Origin: Takakia lepidozioides
Taxonomy: Eukaryota > Streptophyta > Takakiopsida > Takakiales > Takakiaceae
Direction of reading: 5' to 3'
Length of the DNA: 64,000 nucleotides
Assembly (NCBI GenBank): GCA_030704615.1
Contig: CM060731.1
Span: forward strand, 22,008,001 to 22,072,000
Shown here piece after piece: positions 23,407-33,684 of the stretch; the first letter of the stretch is position 1; each line of letters starts with the position of its first letter. Below the pieces are notes generated by a model. That model searched no databases. It saw only the letters and a program-made list of their open reading frames with translations, and had not been told where the DNA came from. Position numbers and translations under genes: made by a program.

Positions 23407-25938
23407 TCACCAGTAATCCCCACAAGAACAAACCCCACCTTCAAAGTGGTGGAAGCGGGTGGTATCCCGTACAACTACAGCTCGCCCCACAATCTTCGAG
23501 ATGAACTTCGTGGCAGTATGGCAGTCACCACATATGCGAAGGTTCTTGATGACGCAGATCGGCATTCCAGGAGGTGTGCTGATTAGCCCGAAAGCAATGG
23601 CCAGCCTCTCACTGTGGTGGCAAAGAGAGAATTCTTTTTCTTCCTCCTCCAAATCATGTAATACAAAGTCTGTGTCAGGCACGTATCCCGCCTCCTTCAT
23701 CTGGCCAGACAGTCTCTTCAGTTCAGCATGGATTTCAGCAATATCTGGATGAAATCTGTCTTCCACAAGAAACGTATGCACCCGTTTATTGACCTCAATG
23801 AAGCTGCACCCTGGCTCCTTTCTGACACCTCTATCCTCCATCAATTTTCTCACCTTTGCTTTATCGTCCCACCTGCCAGTTGCCGCATAGATGTTTGATA
23901 GCAACACATAAGCTGTGGCATGCTGTGGATCACTCTTGAGAATGCTTTTTGCCACTCGTTCTGCCACCTCCAGGTTGCCATGAATTGTGCAGGCACCAAG
24001 CAAGGCCCTCCACACGCAACCATCTGGTTTGATTGACATTTTTGTGATGAAGTCCTCTGCCTCATCCAATTGCCCTGCACGACCGAGAAGGTCCACCATG
24101 CAGCCGAAATGCTCCACTGTGGGAATTACCCCATGATCTCGACTCATGGAGTCAAAGTAGTGACAACCTTCATCCACTAGGCCAACATGGCTACAAGCAG
24201 AGAGCAGAGATATAAATGTGATGCTGTTTGGTTTCAACCCTTCCCGTTGCATTTGTTCAAAAAATTGCAGGGCCTCCTTGCCACACCCATGCTGGCAACA
24301 TCCTGCGATCATGGCATTCCATGAGACCACATTTCGTGTAGCCATGTTGTTGAATACTTGACGTGCATCCGTCATGCTCCCACATTTGGCATACATATCA
24401 GCAAGAGCAGTATCCAAGTTAATGGATGACACAATTCTAGATTTGTTGATTTCAGTGTGGATCTCTTTGCCCTTCTCTATGGCTCCTACACTGGCACATG
24501 CATTGAGAATACAAATGTATGTGACCCTGTCAGGCATGACCCCTTCCTGTTGCATTCCCTCATACAACATGAAAGCCTCCCCACCACACCCATGCCGAGC
24601 ATAACCTGCAATCATGGCGTTCCATGAGACGACATCTCGTTTAGTCATATTGTCAAACACTTTACGCGCATCATCCATGCTCCCACATTTGGCATACATG
24701 TCAGCAAGGGCAGTCTCTAAATTTGTATATGACCCAATTCCAGCTTTGACGAGGTCAGCATGCACCTCTTTGCCCTTTTCCAGGTCTTGTAGACTGGCAC
24801 AAGCATTGAGAAGACAGACGTAAGTGACCCTGTCAGGCATCACCCCTTCTTGACACATTTGCTCATACATCTTGAAAGCCTCCCTGCCACATCCATGCTG
24901 AGCATATCCTGTGATCAGGGCATTCCACGTGACTACATTGCGTTGAGCCATGTGGTCAAACACTCGACGGGCATCCTCCATGCTCCTGCATTTCGCATAC
25001 ATGTCAGCAATGGCAGTCTCAAGAATGATATCTTGTGGAATTTCAGCTTGGATGATGTCCGCATGGACCTTTTTGCCCTTTTCCAGGGCTCCTAGGCAGG
25101 CACAAGCATTAAGAACAGAAAGGAACGTGACCCTGTTGGGTGTCACCGCTTCCTCTTTCATTTTCTCATACATCTCGAAAGCCTCCCCACCACACCCATG
25201 CTGGGTATATCCCCCGATCATGGCATTCCAGGAGACTACATTTCGTTCAGCCATACTGTCAAATACTTTATGAGCATCCTCCATGCTGCCACACTTGGCA
25301 TACATGTCAGCAAGGGCCGTATCCAAATTAATATAAGGTGCAATTCCAGCTTCCACAATGTCAGCATGGACCTTTTTGCCCTTTTCAAGGGCTCCTAGGC
25401 TGGCACACGCATTAAGAACACAAATGAAAGTGACCCTGTCTGGCGTCACCTCTTCCTGCTGCATTTGCTCATAGATCTCAACAGCCTCCCTACCACACCT
25501 ATGCTTGGCATATCCTCCTATCATCATAGTCCATGTGAACATATCTCGATCCGGCATTTTGTCAAACACTTGACGTGCAGCCACAATGCTCCCGCACTTA
25601 GCATACATGTTGATTAGGGTGTTGAGTAGAGAGATGTTTGGCCTGAATCCAGTTTGGATAATGTGGGCATGCACCTGTTTCCCCTCTGCCAGTTCTTTCC
25701 CGTCGGTGCATTTCTTTAAGACACAGACGTAAGTACTGGAGTCTGCCTGCAGGCCTGTCTGCTTCAAAATGTGGAGTGCCTCTTTCAGTCGTCCCACCTT
25801 ACATAGTGTCCTGACATCCTCACAAATGCTAGAGGAGTTCTTGCTCACCGCCTCTCTTGTCCCTCCATAAGAAGTCAAAGTGGTTCTACACCTGATGCTA
25901 GTCCCAACAAGCCCGTGTCCAGGATCGAACCCTGCCAT
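23407..25938 (-). CDS. PPR protein, PLS class, E/E+/DYW (gene 1)
   Basis: A single-exon ORF of 843 codons from the ATG at 25938-25936; the frame is open 13 codons further, but only to a GTG. Five near-identical PLS modules of about 100 residues follow, each marked by MYAKC(G/R)S...ARxVFDxM and a VSWNAMIxG segment. A terminal P2-L2-S2 part (SACSHVGLVDEGCHYF, HFGCMVDLLGRAGQLDEAED), E/E+ motifs (LLSNIYAATGRWDD, EPGCSFIEVNKRVHTF) and a DYW domain come next. The deaminase signature is complete: HHSERLAIAFGLI, ICGDCHTATKFISK and a C-terminal CSCGDYW. Such proteins bind organellar RNA and catalyse C-to-U editing. No clear targeting peptide is visible by eye. The gene is head-to-head with a similar copy at 30228-32774. 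Plus-strand ORFs inside it are shadows. Confidence 0.95.
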   Translation of the reverse strand: MAGFDPGHGLVGTSIRCRTTLTSYGGTREAVSKNSSSICEDVRTLCKVGRLKEALHILKQTGLQADSSTYVCVLKKCTDGKELAEGKQVHAHIIQTGFRPNISLLNTLINMYAKCGSIVAARQVFDKMPDRDMFTWTMMIGGYAKHRCGREAVEIYEQMQQEEVTPDRVTFICVLNACASLGALEKGKKVHADIVEAGIAPYINLDTALADMYAKCGSMEDAHKVFDSMAERNVVSWNAMIGGYTQHGCGGEAFEMYEKMKEEAVTPNRVTFLSVLNACACLGALEKGKKVHADIIQAEIPQDIILETAIADMYAKCRSMEDARRVFDHMAQRNVVTWNALITGYAQHGCGREAFKMYEQMCQEGVMPDRVTYVCLLNACASLQDLEKGKEVHADLVKAGIGSYTNLETALADMYAKCGSMDDARKVFDNMTKRDVVSWNAMIAGYARHGCGGEAFMLYEGMQQEGVMPDRVTYICILNACASVGAIEKGKEIHTEINKSRIVSSINLDTALADMYAKCGSMTDARQVFNNMATRNVVSWNAMIAGCCQHGCGKEALQFFEQMQREGLKPNSITFISLLSACSHVGLVDEGCHYFDSMSRDHGVIPTVEHFGCMVDLLGRAGQLDEAEDFITKMSIKPDGCVWRALLGACTIHGNLEVAERVAKSILKSDPQHATAYVLLSNIYAATGRWDDKAKVRKLMEDRGVRKEPGCSFIEVNKRVHTFLVEDRFHPDIAEIHAELKRLSGQMKEAGYVPDTDFVLHDLEEEEKEFSLCHHSERLAIAFGLISTPPGMPICVIKNLRICGDCHTATKFISKIVGRAVVVRDTTRFHHFEGGVCSCGDYW

Positions 25939-26204
25939 CCTGCATATCTCAAAACTCTCAGTTACAAACCTTTCCACTCAAACTCACATAATATACCTCA
26001 AAGCTCCTCTACACTCCTAGGAAAGATCTGGCCAAGACAACAGGCTGATATTGACAGGGTTGACAAAGTACAGTATTTTACTTTGAGAGTAAACTGTACC
26101 TATTCTATCTGTTTGCCTTGAAATCAATTGAATACCCACTAAGTTTCTTGGCCTACAGCTCCAGGGTGTACATCAACATTAGAAGAATCACCAGATTGTG
26201 CTTG

Positions 26205-26345
26205 ACCTTGTATGATGGCAGCTAGTTCTGCTTTCACCCAAGGAGGGTTTGACCAACTCTCCATCCAAAAGACCTCCTTTGTACAGTTGTGTCGGAAGTC
26301 TGGCGATCTTGGACTTTTCTGTGACAACCACAAGGGGCCAGCTGA
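26205..26345 (+). repeat. PPR 5'-flank module, copy A
   Basis: GGCAGCTAGTTCTGCTTTCA through GTCTGGCGATCTTGGACTTT. It aligns by eye with copies at 27185-27305 and 62068-62200 (same orientation) and 29180-29290 and 29850-29990 (inverted). It lies about 270 bp upstream of the minus-strand PPR gene start. The plus-strand frame (TQGGFDQLSI, SGDLGLFC) is also open, but the shared DNA is enough to explain that. Confidence 0.7.
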
Positions 26346-27184
26346 AATCATAGCCCCACATAGACCATGCTACAGCACCAAAGCTTCAAGCATTTTTCAA
26401 ATACGAGGGAGTAACCTTGAGTAACCTACCATCATGTCACATGAAGATGGAAGAAAAACCCACTGGTATGACTAGTGCAATGTGCTCTTGCTATTCTCTC
26501 ATGACAACAGAAATTCTCAGTACTCTTAAGACACCAGATACAACCCAGTCTACAGAACATCATCATGCCAGCTTTCTTCACAAACCATCCTGACAAACTC
26601 TCATGAAGATACCCTCACCTTCTCAAACCTGTTGTCCCACCACTGCGAAGGATCTCCGAAGAACTCCTGCCAGAGCAGTTCTCTGGTCATTGCTTGACCT
26701 GAGTGCAAGAGAATCCAGAAGATAAGCAATTTGCTAGCATCCCATTGCCTCAGTTTCTGCTTAGGCCCAATGGTAGTGATTTAGAGCTGGTTTCTAGTGC
26801 ATCCTTCGTTTGTTATGTATTCATCCCATAAAATCTTTTGACTTCTCACAAGGTTCCTTTCTTTTCCCTCCACCTGTAATTCACACTACTGGAGTGAGCC
26901 CCTCACAAAGGTAATCTCTATTCCCTATGTTCCGTCCAAACTGGGTGAGGGGTCTATGGCCACAAGGCTACAGCAAACAAAGTCTTTATGAGAACTTCCT
27001 TTCACCTCCACTGAGAAGTGCTACTCTTTGTCTGACTCATGACAAAGAAACACACAAGCATACCAAAAAATACTGGATTTGAATAAGTTACTGTAGGAGC
27101 TTGTGGTAGCAAGCCACCCTCAAAGCCATGCCGATTCATATTCACGTTCCTCCATATGCACGGACCACCATCGCATCATCCTAA

Positions 27185-27305
27185 TCATGGCAGCTGCATC
27201 TGCTTTCACCTACAAGTCTCAACTAACTCTCACTCGACTTCCTCAATGGCCTCCTACTTGTGCTTAAATATGCAGTCTGGTGATCTCTTTCTATCTTACC
27301 ATGCT
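27185..27305 (+). repeat. PPR 5'-flank module, copy C (degenerate)
   Basis: TGGCAGCTGCATCTGCTTTC through CAGTCTGGTGATCTC, in the same orientation as copy A about 980 bp away. It is more diverged than A and B. Confidence 0.55.
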
Positions 27306-29179
27306 TTTCTCAAGTTCAGTGTGACTAGCACTTCAATCACAGCCACGTATCACATCTGTTTCAGATCGGGAGCTAAAGCGTGACGGCTGTATTGCGTGCA
27401 ACAGGACTGCCACTGGCTGTGAACGAGCACTATGCCGTTTTTGGGTCGTGTCATTATCAACGATGGCAGGAACGGTCAATGAGTACATCGCTCTCTTCCC
27501 ATTATACCAGAGAAAAATACCAGAAGTTTCAGGAAATACCGAATAAGCTGGAGAAAGGAACACAACCATGTGGATTACCCTCACGTTCCTCTGCAGCCCC
27601 CTTGTACGACCCTTCACAGGATCGACCGAACTGGATGCAATGTCTGCTGGTATGGATCAAGAACAAAGATTGGCCGAACGCGCACAATTTAGAGACAAAG
27701 ATAATACGCAAGGATTTGCAAGTCCATACATTTATATTGTTATTGCAGGCGTCAGAGTCATCAGTCCAAGGGACTTGGGCCCCGCCTTAAGAGAACAGGG
27801 AAGTGGGTGTGTACACTCGTTGCACGCTCAGTAGAGCAAACAAGTGCATTCTGTTGCCTCTGTCAAACCTGTCTCTTGGCAATCGCTAATCGAGATTGGA
27901 GGAGTGTCCCATTGATGATAAGAAGCTCCATCCGAAACGAGAAAGTGTGCCCACGAATGCGGATGTTGTGAATTGTGAGCCCTTGAACTGGGTGGAGTGA
28001 ATTGTCACTCAGGTCAGAGTTTTCCACGTTATTTGGAAGTGTCACTGCACATTTATTGCATTTCAGATGAAGAGCGCAAAGTGAACCCTCACAATACCCC
28101 TACATGAGGAAAATAGCATCATTCAAACGAAAGTAGCACTTTTTCAGTAGGCATTGTTACCGGGCGAGGATAGTGTCGAGGCAATGTTGGATCAGGATGC
28201 CTTACGCCCACTTCGTCCTTTCAAAGACCCTGCGTGACCAGAGTTGTGCAAACATGATATATAGGGAGAGGCACTTTTCTTTATCGGGCTCTCGAGTGTG
28301 AATTCCGGCCCATCTCGTCTCTACTCTAGTACAGGCACAGTAATGGCAGAGTGCTCTTGCCCTCTCCTGAACGTGGAGGGGGAGGCCATGCGCAAGGTCC
28401 CGTCTTCTCCTTGCGGTGAACGGGCGGGAGGCCTCAATCATGCAGCAAACCACAGGGCGAGGGTGAGAACGGAAATGGCCATCCACCTCCGCAATATGGA
28501 GCCAGAGGCCCTTGCAAGTGATGGCTATGACGTCTTCCCAACCTCCAGGGGAACCGAGTAAAGGTAGAGCGTATAAATCTTTGCGCATTTGTCTGGCCCC
28601 TGCACCTAACGACAATGTGGTGACAGGTTTATTTATGTAAGGACTGATATACACACTAAGGTAAGAAAGGCTGTCACAATTGAGAACAATGGTAATTCTA
28701 GCCCCCAATCTGACAGACGACTGTGATCGCACTTCCAATCTCACTTTGCTTGAGAGAAGGTGGGAGAGACAGCACAAAGAAACGATCTGTACATTCAAAC
28801 ACATGGAGAGACACAGCGGTACATATTTTCAAAGCCTACACTAGTATTCCTCAATAATACTCAGGCTTAGGCCCTGGGGCATTCTAAGGACCCATTTTTT
28901 TCTAGTCTCTCCTGCAGATAAGAAACAGTATTAGAGAGTCTTTGGCAGACATACAAAGAATATTGCTTTGTCAGAGCAAAGCTGGTTTTGATATAGATCT
29001 GTAACTCATTTTTGGAGAGTGTTGTTGGTCCAACAGCATTGAAGTTGGTGCGGTGAAGTCATGTCCATTTTTTTGAATCAAGGCTTGTGGAGCTTCGGTG
29101 GTTGTTGCCTGGTCTTATAAGGCAGTGGTTACAGCTATTGCTGCTCAGAGTCACACCCATGTTCGTCACAGGAAACTGC

Positions 29180-29290
29180 AATGTCACCAGACTTTAAACA
29201 GAAGTGCACGAGGGAGGTGCTTTGGATCCAGAGTCTGTCTCCCCCACGTGGGTGAAGGCATAGCTACCTACCCGGGCACAAGGCTTAGCA
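29180..29290 (-). repeat. PPR 5'-flank module, copy E (inverted)
   Basis: TCACCAGACTTTAAACAG, GAGGGAGGTGCTTTGGAT and CCACGTGGGTGAAGG match the reverse complement of copy A at many positions. It pairs with copy C as copy B pairs with copy A. Confidence 0.55.
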
Positions 29291-29849
29291 CATGGTGGAT
29301 GGATATCAGTGTATGGCTCTTAGTCTGCTGTGAATATTGGAGCCTTGTTGAAGTTTGAGAGTCCAGACGCTGTGGGAATGTCAGATTTGGAAAACAGGAG
29401 CTGTGAAGGAAGTCTTCCTCCATATCTGTAACATTCAGTAGGGTGGCTATTTCTTGTGTGCATGAGGCCATTCCTCAATACAGACTGAGGCAGTTTGGAA
29501 GCTGGCAAAGTTCTCATGTTCATGCTCTTCTTGAACGCAGGTCAAGCAATGAGCATAGAACAAGAGTTCTTCTTATATCCTTCACAATGGTGGGGGAACA
29601 GGTTTGGGAAGGTGAGGCTATCTTCCTTGAGAACCTGAAAGATTTTGTCAAGGAGGTCTTTGATTCGAGCCATAAAGAATCAAGTATGAAGATGTTTTGT
29701 CAAAGGGATTGTATCTCCAGTTGCTTTGATCACCAATATAGTAAGAGCAACAGTAGGATTCCCTTTCGCTATTTGAGAGATGCTTGTAGCATGACATGTT
29801 CTATCTGGGGCTGTCAGTGAAGCCATGGCTTCTCACCTCCCCTCGTGGT

Positions 29850-29990
29850 TTTGACAGAGAAGTCCAAGATCACCAGGCTTCAGAGACACATGCACAAAAG
29901 AAGTCCTATTGATTGAGAGTTGGTCAAATCCTCCTTGGGTTGAAACAGAGCTAGCTACTACAATACAAGGTCGAACACAATCTGGTGATT
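29850..29990 (-). repeat. PPR 5'-flank module, copy B (inverted)
   Basis: AGTCCAAGATCACCAGGCTT, AAGAAGTCCTATTGATTGAG and CTCCTTGGGTTGAAACAG are the reverse complement of copy A with scattered changes. It lies about 240 bp upstream of the plus-strand PPR gene, mirroring copy A. Confidence 0.7.
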
Positions 29991-30227
29991 GTTGTACTGG
30001 TGATGTAAACTGTGGAGCTGCAGGCCGAGAAGTCAACAGGTATTGTTTTTGATGTAATTCGAGGTTATCAAAATAGACAGATAGAATTGTGACAATTTAT
30101 TCCAAAGTAGATCACTGCAGCAAATATCCATCCTATTAATATGTAGCGAGAAGCTTGTCCTCCATTTTGAGATATCTAAGAGCTTTGTGATCTGCGAGTT
30201 TGTCACTAAGAATTTGAGTCAAGCAGG

Positions 30228-32774
30228 ATGGAAGGCTTGAATCAGGTACAGTTATTTGTTGGAACTCAGACGCGCAGCAGGGGGAGCACCTCCACCCTTG
30301 TCACTCCTATTGAAAGAGTATCAAGAGAGGGAGGCAACAAGAACTCCTCTGGAACCTGTGGGAATGTGAGGAGACTATGTAAGGCAGGACGATGGAAAGA
30401 GGCGCTGCACATCCTGAACCAAGGAGGCATTCAGGCAGACTCGAATACTTATGTCTGTGTCTTGCAGGAGTGCACCAATATGAAAGACCTAGCAGAGGGA
30501 AAGCAGGTGCATGCCCACATTATCCAAAGCGGATTCAAGCCCAATATTTTTCTCCTCAACACCCTCATCAACATGTATGCCAAGTGTGGGAGTGTGGTGG
30601 ATGCACGTCAAGTGTTTGACAAAATGCCTGACCGAGATATGTTCACATGGACAATAATGATAGCAGGATATGCCAAGCATGGATGTGGTAGGGAGGCTTT
30701 GGATATCTATGAGCAAATGCAAAGGCAAGGGGTGACGCCTGACAGGGTTACGTTTATATGTGCACTCAATGCTTGTGCCAGCCTAGGAGTTCTCAAAAAG
30801 GGCAAGGAAGTCCATGCTGACATTATCAAATCTGGAATTGTGCCAGACATTGTTCTAGAGACTGCCCTTGCTGATATGTATGCCAAATGCATGAACATGA
30901 AGAATGCGCGTCAAGTGTTTGACAATATGGCTCAACGAAGTATTGTCTCATGGAATGCCATGATTACAGGCTATGCTCGGCATGGGTTTGGTATGGAGGC
31001 TTTTGAGATCTATGATCAAATGCGACAGGAAGGAGTGACTCCCAACAGGGTCACGTTCATTTGTATTCTCAACGCTTGTGCCCGTCTAGGAGCTCTAGAA
31101 AAGGGTAAAGAGGTTCATGCTGACATCAGCAAAGCTGGAATTGTATTATGCATTCATTTGGGGATCGCCCTTACTGACATGTATGCCAAATGTGGAAGCA
31201 TGAGGGATGCACATGAAGTGTTTGACAGTAGGGCTCAACGAAATGTGGTCGCATGGAACATCATGATTGCAGGATATGCTCAGCATGGCTGTAGTAGGGA
31301 GGCTTTCGAGATATATGAGCGAATGCAAGGAGAAGGGGTGACTCCTGACTGCATCACGTTTACTGGAGTTCTGAGTGCGTGTGCCAGTCTAGGAGCCCTG
31401 GAAAATGGCAAGCAGGTCCATGCTGACATTAGGAGAAGTGGAATCGTGCCAGATATCATTGTCGAGAATACCCTAGTTGACATGTATGCCAAATGTGGGG
31501 CCATGAAGGAAGCACGTCAAGTGTTTGACAATATCTCAGAACGGGATGTTGTGTCGTGGAATGCCATGATCACAGGGTATGCTCAGCATGGGTGCAGTAG
31601 AGATGCTTTTGAGATGTATGAGCTGATGCAAGGGGATGAGGTGGTGGCCGATAGGGTCACATTCATCTGCCTTCTCAACGTGTGTGCCGCCCATGGAGCC
31701 CTGGAAAAGGGCAAAGAGGTCCATGCGGACATTATCAACACTGGAATTGCATCTAACATCAATTTGGAGACTGCCCTTGTTGACATGTATGCCAAATGTG
31801 GGAGCATGAGGAATGCACATCAAGTGTTTAACAGTATGGTTGAACGAAATGTGGTCTCGTGGAGTGCAATGATCACAGGATGTGGCCAGCATGGGTGTGG
31901 TAGGGAAGCACTGCAACTTTTTGAACAAATGCAACAGGAAAGGTTGGATCCAAACGGTATCACATTTATATCCCTGCTCTCTGCATGTAGCCATGTTGGC
32001 CTAGTGGATGAAGGGTGTCACTACTTCGATTCCATGAGTCGAGATCATGGCCTCACTCCCACAGTGGAGCATTTCGGCTGCATGGTGGACCTTCTAGGCC
32101 GTGCAGGGCAACTGGAAGAGGCAGAGGACTTCATTAAGAAAATGCCTATCAAACCTGATGCCAGGGTGTGGAAGGCCCTGCTTGGTGCCTGTACAATTCA
32201 TGCCAATGTAGAGTTGGCAGAACAAGCAGCAAAAAGCCTACTCAAGAGTGATTCACAGCAGCCTGCAGCTTATGTGCTGCTATCGAATATCTATGCTGCA
32301 ACTGGCAGGTGGGATGATACAGCGAAGGTGAGAAAATTGATGGAGGAAAGGATTGTCACAAAAGAGCCAGGGCTTAGCTTCATTGAGGTAAACCACGGGA
32401 TTCATACATTCATTGCTCAAGACAGATTGCATCCAGAAATTGAGGAAATCCATGCTGAGCTAAAGAGATTGTCTGGACTGATGGAAGCAGCAGGGTACGT
32501 GCCCGATACACACTCTGTATTGCATGATTTAGAGGAGGAGCAGAAAGAATTTTCTCTCTGCCACCACAGTGAGAGGCTGGCCATTGCTTTTGGCCTATTC
32601 AGCACACCCCCTGGGACGCCTATCCGGGTCATCAAGAACCTTCAGGTTTGTGGTGACTGTCACACTGCCACCAAATTCATTTCGAAGATTGTTGGACGAG
32701 AAGTCATTATACGGGATGCCAACCGCTTTCACCACTTCCTTGATGGGGCTTGTTCTTGTGGGGCCCACTGGTAA
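30228..32774 (+). CDS. PPR protein, PLS class, E/E+/DYW (gene 2), variant C-terminus AHW
   Basis: A single-exon ORF of 848 codons from the ATG at 30228. It has the same plan as gene 1: five PLS modules (MYAKCG...VFDxM...VSWNAMI), a terminal SACSHVGLVDEGCHYF and HFGCMVDLLGRAGQLEEAED part, E/E+ motifs (EPGLSFIEVNHGIHTF) and a DYW-type deaminase domain with HHSERLAIAFGLF and VCGDCHTATKFISK. The end is CSCGAHW instead of CSCGDYW. The zinc-ligand cysteines and FHHF remain, but D-Y of the name-giving tripeptide are A-H. The first ~40 residues differ most from gene 1. The two proteins are close paralogues by eye and differ in many repeat residues, so their RNA targets may differ. Role as for gene 1 (organellar RNA editing), unless the altered end impairs activity. 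Confidence 0.95.
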   Translation: MEGLNQVQLFVGTQTRSRGSTSTLVTPIERVSREGGNKNSSGTCGNVRRLCKAGRWKEALHILNQGGIQADSNTYVCVLQECTNMKDLAEGKQVHAHIIQSGFKPNIFLLNTLINMYAKCGSVVDARQVFDKMPDRDMFTWTIMIAGYAKHGCGREALDIYEQMQRQGVTPDRVTFICALNACASLGVLKKGKEVHADIIKSGIVPDIVLETALADMYAKCMNMKNARQVFDNMAQRSIVSWNAMITGYARHGFGMEAFEIYDQMRQEGVTPNRVTFICILNACARLGALEKGKEVHADISKAGIVLCIHLGIALTDMYAKCGSMRDAHEVFDSRAQRNVVAWNIMIAGYAQHGCSREAFEIYERMQGEGVTPDCITFTGVLSACASLGALENGKQVHADIRRSGIVPDIIVENTLVDMYAKCGAMKEARQVFDNISERDVVSWNAMITGYAQHGCSRDAFEMYELMQGDEVVADRVTFICLLNVCAAHGALEKGKEVHADIINTGIASNINLETALVDMYAKCGSMRNAHQVFNSMVERNVVSWSAMITGCGQHGCGREALQLFEQMQQERLDPNGITFISLLSACSHVGLVDEGCHYFDSMSRDHGLTPTVEHFGCMVDLLGRAGQLEEAEDFIKKMPIKPDARVWKALLGACTIHANVELAEQAAKSLLKSDSQQPAAYVLLSNIYAATGRWDDTAKVRKLMEERIVTKEPGLSFIEVNHGIHTFIAQDRLHPEIEEIHAELKRLSGLMEAAGYVPDTHSVLHDLEEEQKEFSLCHHSERLAIAFGLFSTPPGTPIRVIKNLQVCGDCHTATKFISKIVGREVIIRDANRFHHFLDGACSCGAHW

Positions 32775-33684
32775 CAGAAGTGACATTTCTCTCCTATGGA
32801 TGCAATAAATCTCTTTCTTTCGTTCTGTCTTTTCATGTTCAACATTGTAGGCTAGCTTTATACTCTGCAGCAGGTCCTTCCCATCTCTCTTTCCCTCACC
32901 CTCGCCTGCCCATCTTACTCATTTGGTTTCATCTCCCAAAAACAACCCCTGCACCACCCTCTCTCAATAGCAGAGAAAAACTACGTCCAGCTGGTAAATG
33001 AAATGGGTATGACCAAACTTCTATCATAAATGTTACACTGCACACTGCACTGATGACTGTTCAGACATCATGATGTGGCCATGAACTCCACCAAGAGCCA
33101 GCCAGCCCCTCATATCCAGGGTTGGCCTTGGCTGTCCCAACTTGTGCATTTTCTGCAACGTGAAGACATCTACAGATAGCAAGTTGATGGTTGAGGGTCA
33201 AGATCACATCTAGTCAATGGGCATACTAAGAAATCCTCAGAAATCTGCTTGTAGTCACTTCTTTGTCCTGATTGTTGATACCTATGAAAGCTCTAGGCCT
33301 GCACGGACTCGAATACCCTGAGTAAAACTCATGGCAACTAAGGTTTACCTCTGAGGAACTGCTATGCCGCCTGCAAAGATGCATTCTGTGACTGACAGAG
33401 GGCAGAAAGTTTATACAGGTAACAGGCTGCCTCAACTCAGGAAATGGATTGAACTCTGGCTATCAACCTATGCGTGGTGAATGCACAAGTCTACTTTAGT
33501 AATACATCTCCAAATGGTGTAAGCGCTTTGTGAGGTATGTGCAGACACATACTTGGACTTCAAGTCTAGTGAGTAATCTGATCCAAGCAGTGCATGCCAT
33601 TCTATTGAAACTTCCAGGCCTCCCACCTTGCATCAAATTTACTCTCGGTAGTGAAGTGCTATCACATATTTACCTTATGTGCTA
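32775..33684. other. Convergent 3' spacer between PPR gene 2 and ATG18
   Basis: No gene, RNA or repeat recognised. It should contain the 3' UTRs of both neighbours. Confidence 0.4.

Larger units (their letters stand above)
26346..29849. other. Spacer between the two PPR genes
   Basis: It holds two outer flank modules (27185-27305 and 29180-29290, listed separately). GTTGTCCCACCACTGCGAAG at about 26630 recurs in modified form near 58705, 60030 and 61945, next to PPR remnants. A 200-codon minus-strand frame at 28804-28202 has no family signal and is probably chance. No other gene is supported. Confidence 0.5.

Noticed and set aside
23459-25398. Many plus-strand ORFs inside PPR gene 1, and minus-strand ORFs inside PPR gene 2
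   Set aside because: Antisense shadows. They repeat every ~300 bp because the PPR modules do.
27863-28045. Minus-strand 60-codon frame containing GLTIHNIRIRGHTFSFRMEL
   Set aside because: It has the strand pattern of a C-terminal beta domain of some glycosidases, but it is too short and has no upstream exons.
28202-28804. 200-codon minus-strand ORF between the PPR genes
   Set aside because: No family motif, odd composition (clusters of Cys, Arg and His) and no splice or conservation support; probably chance.
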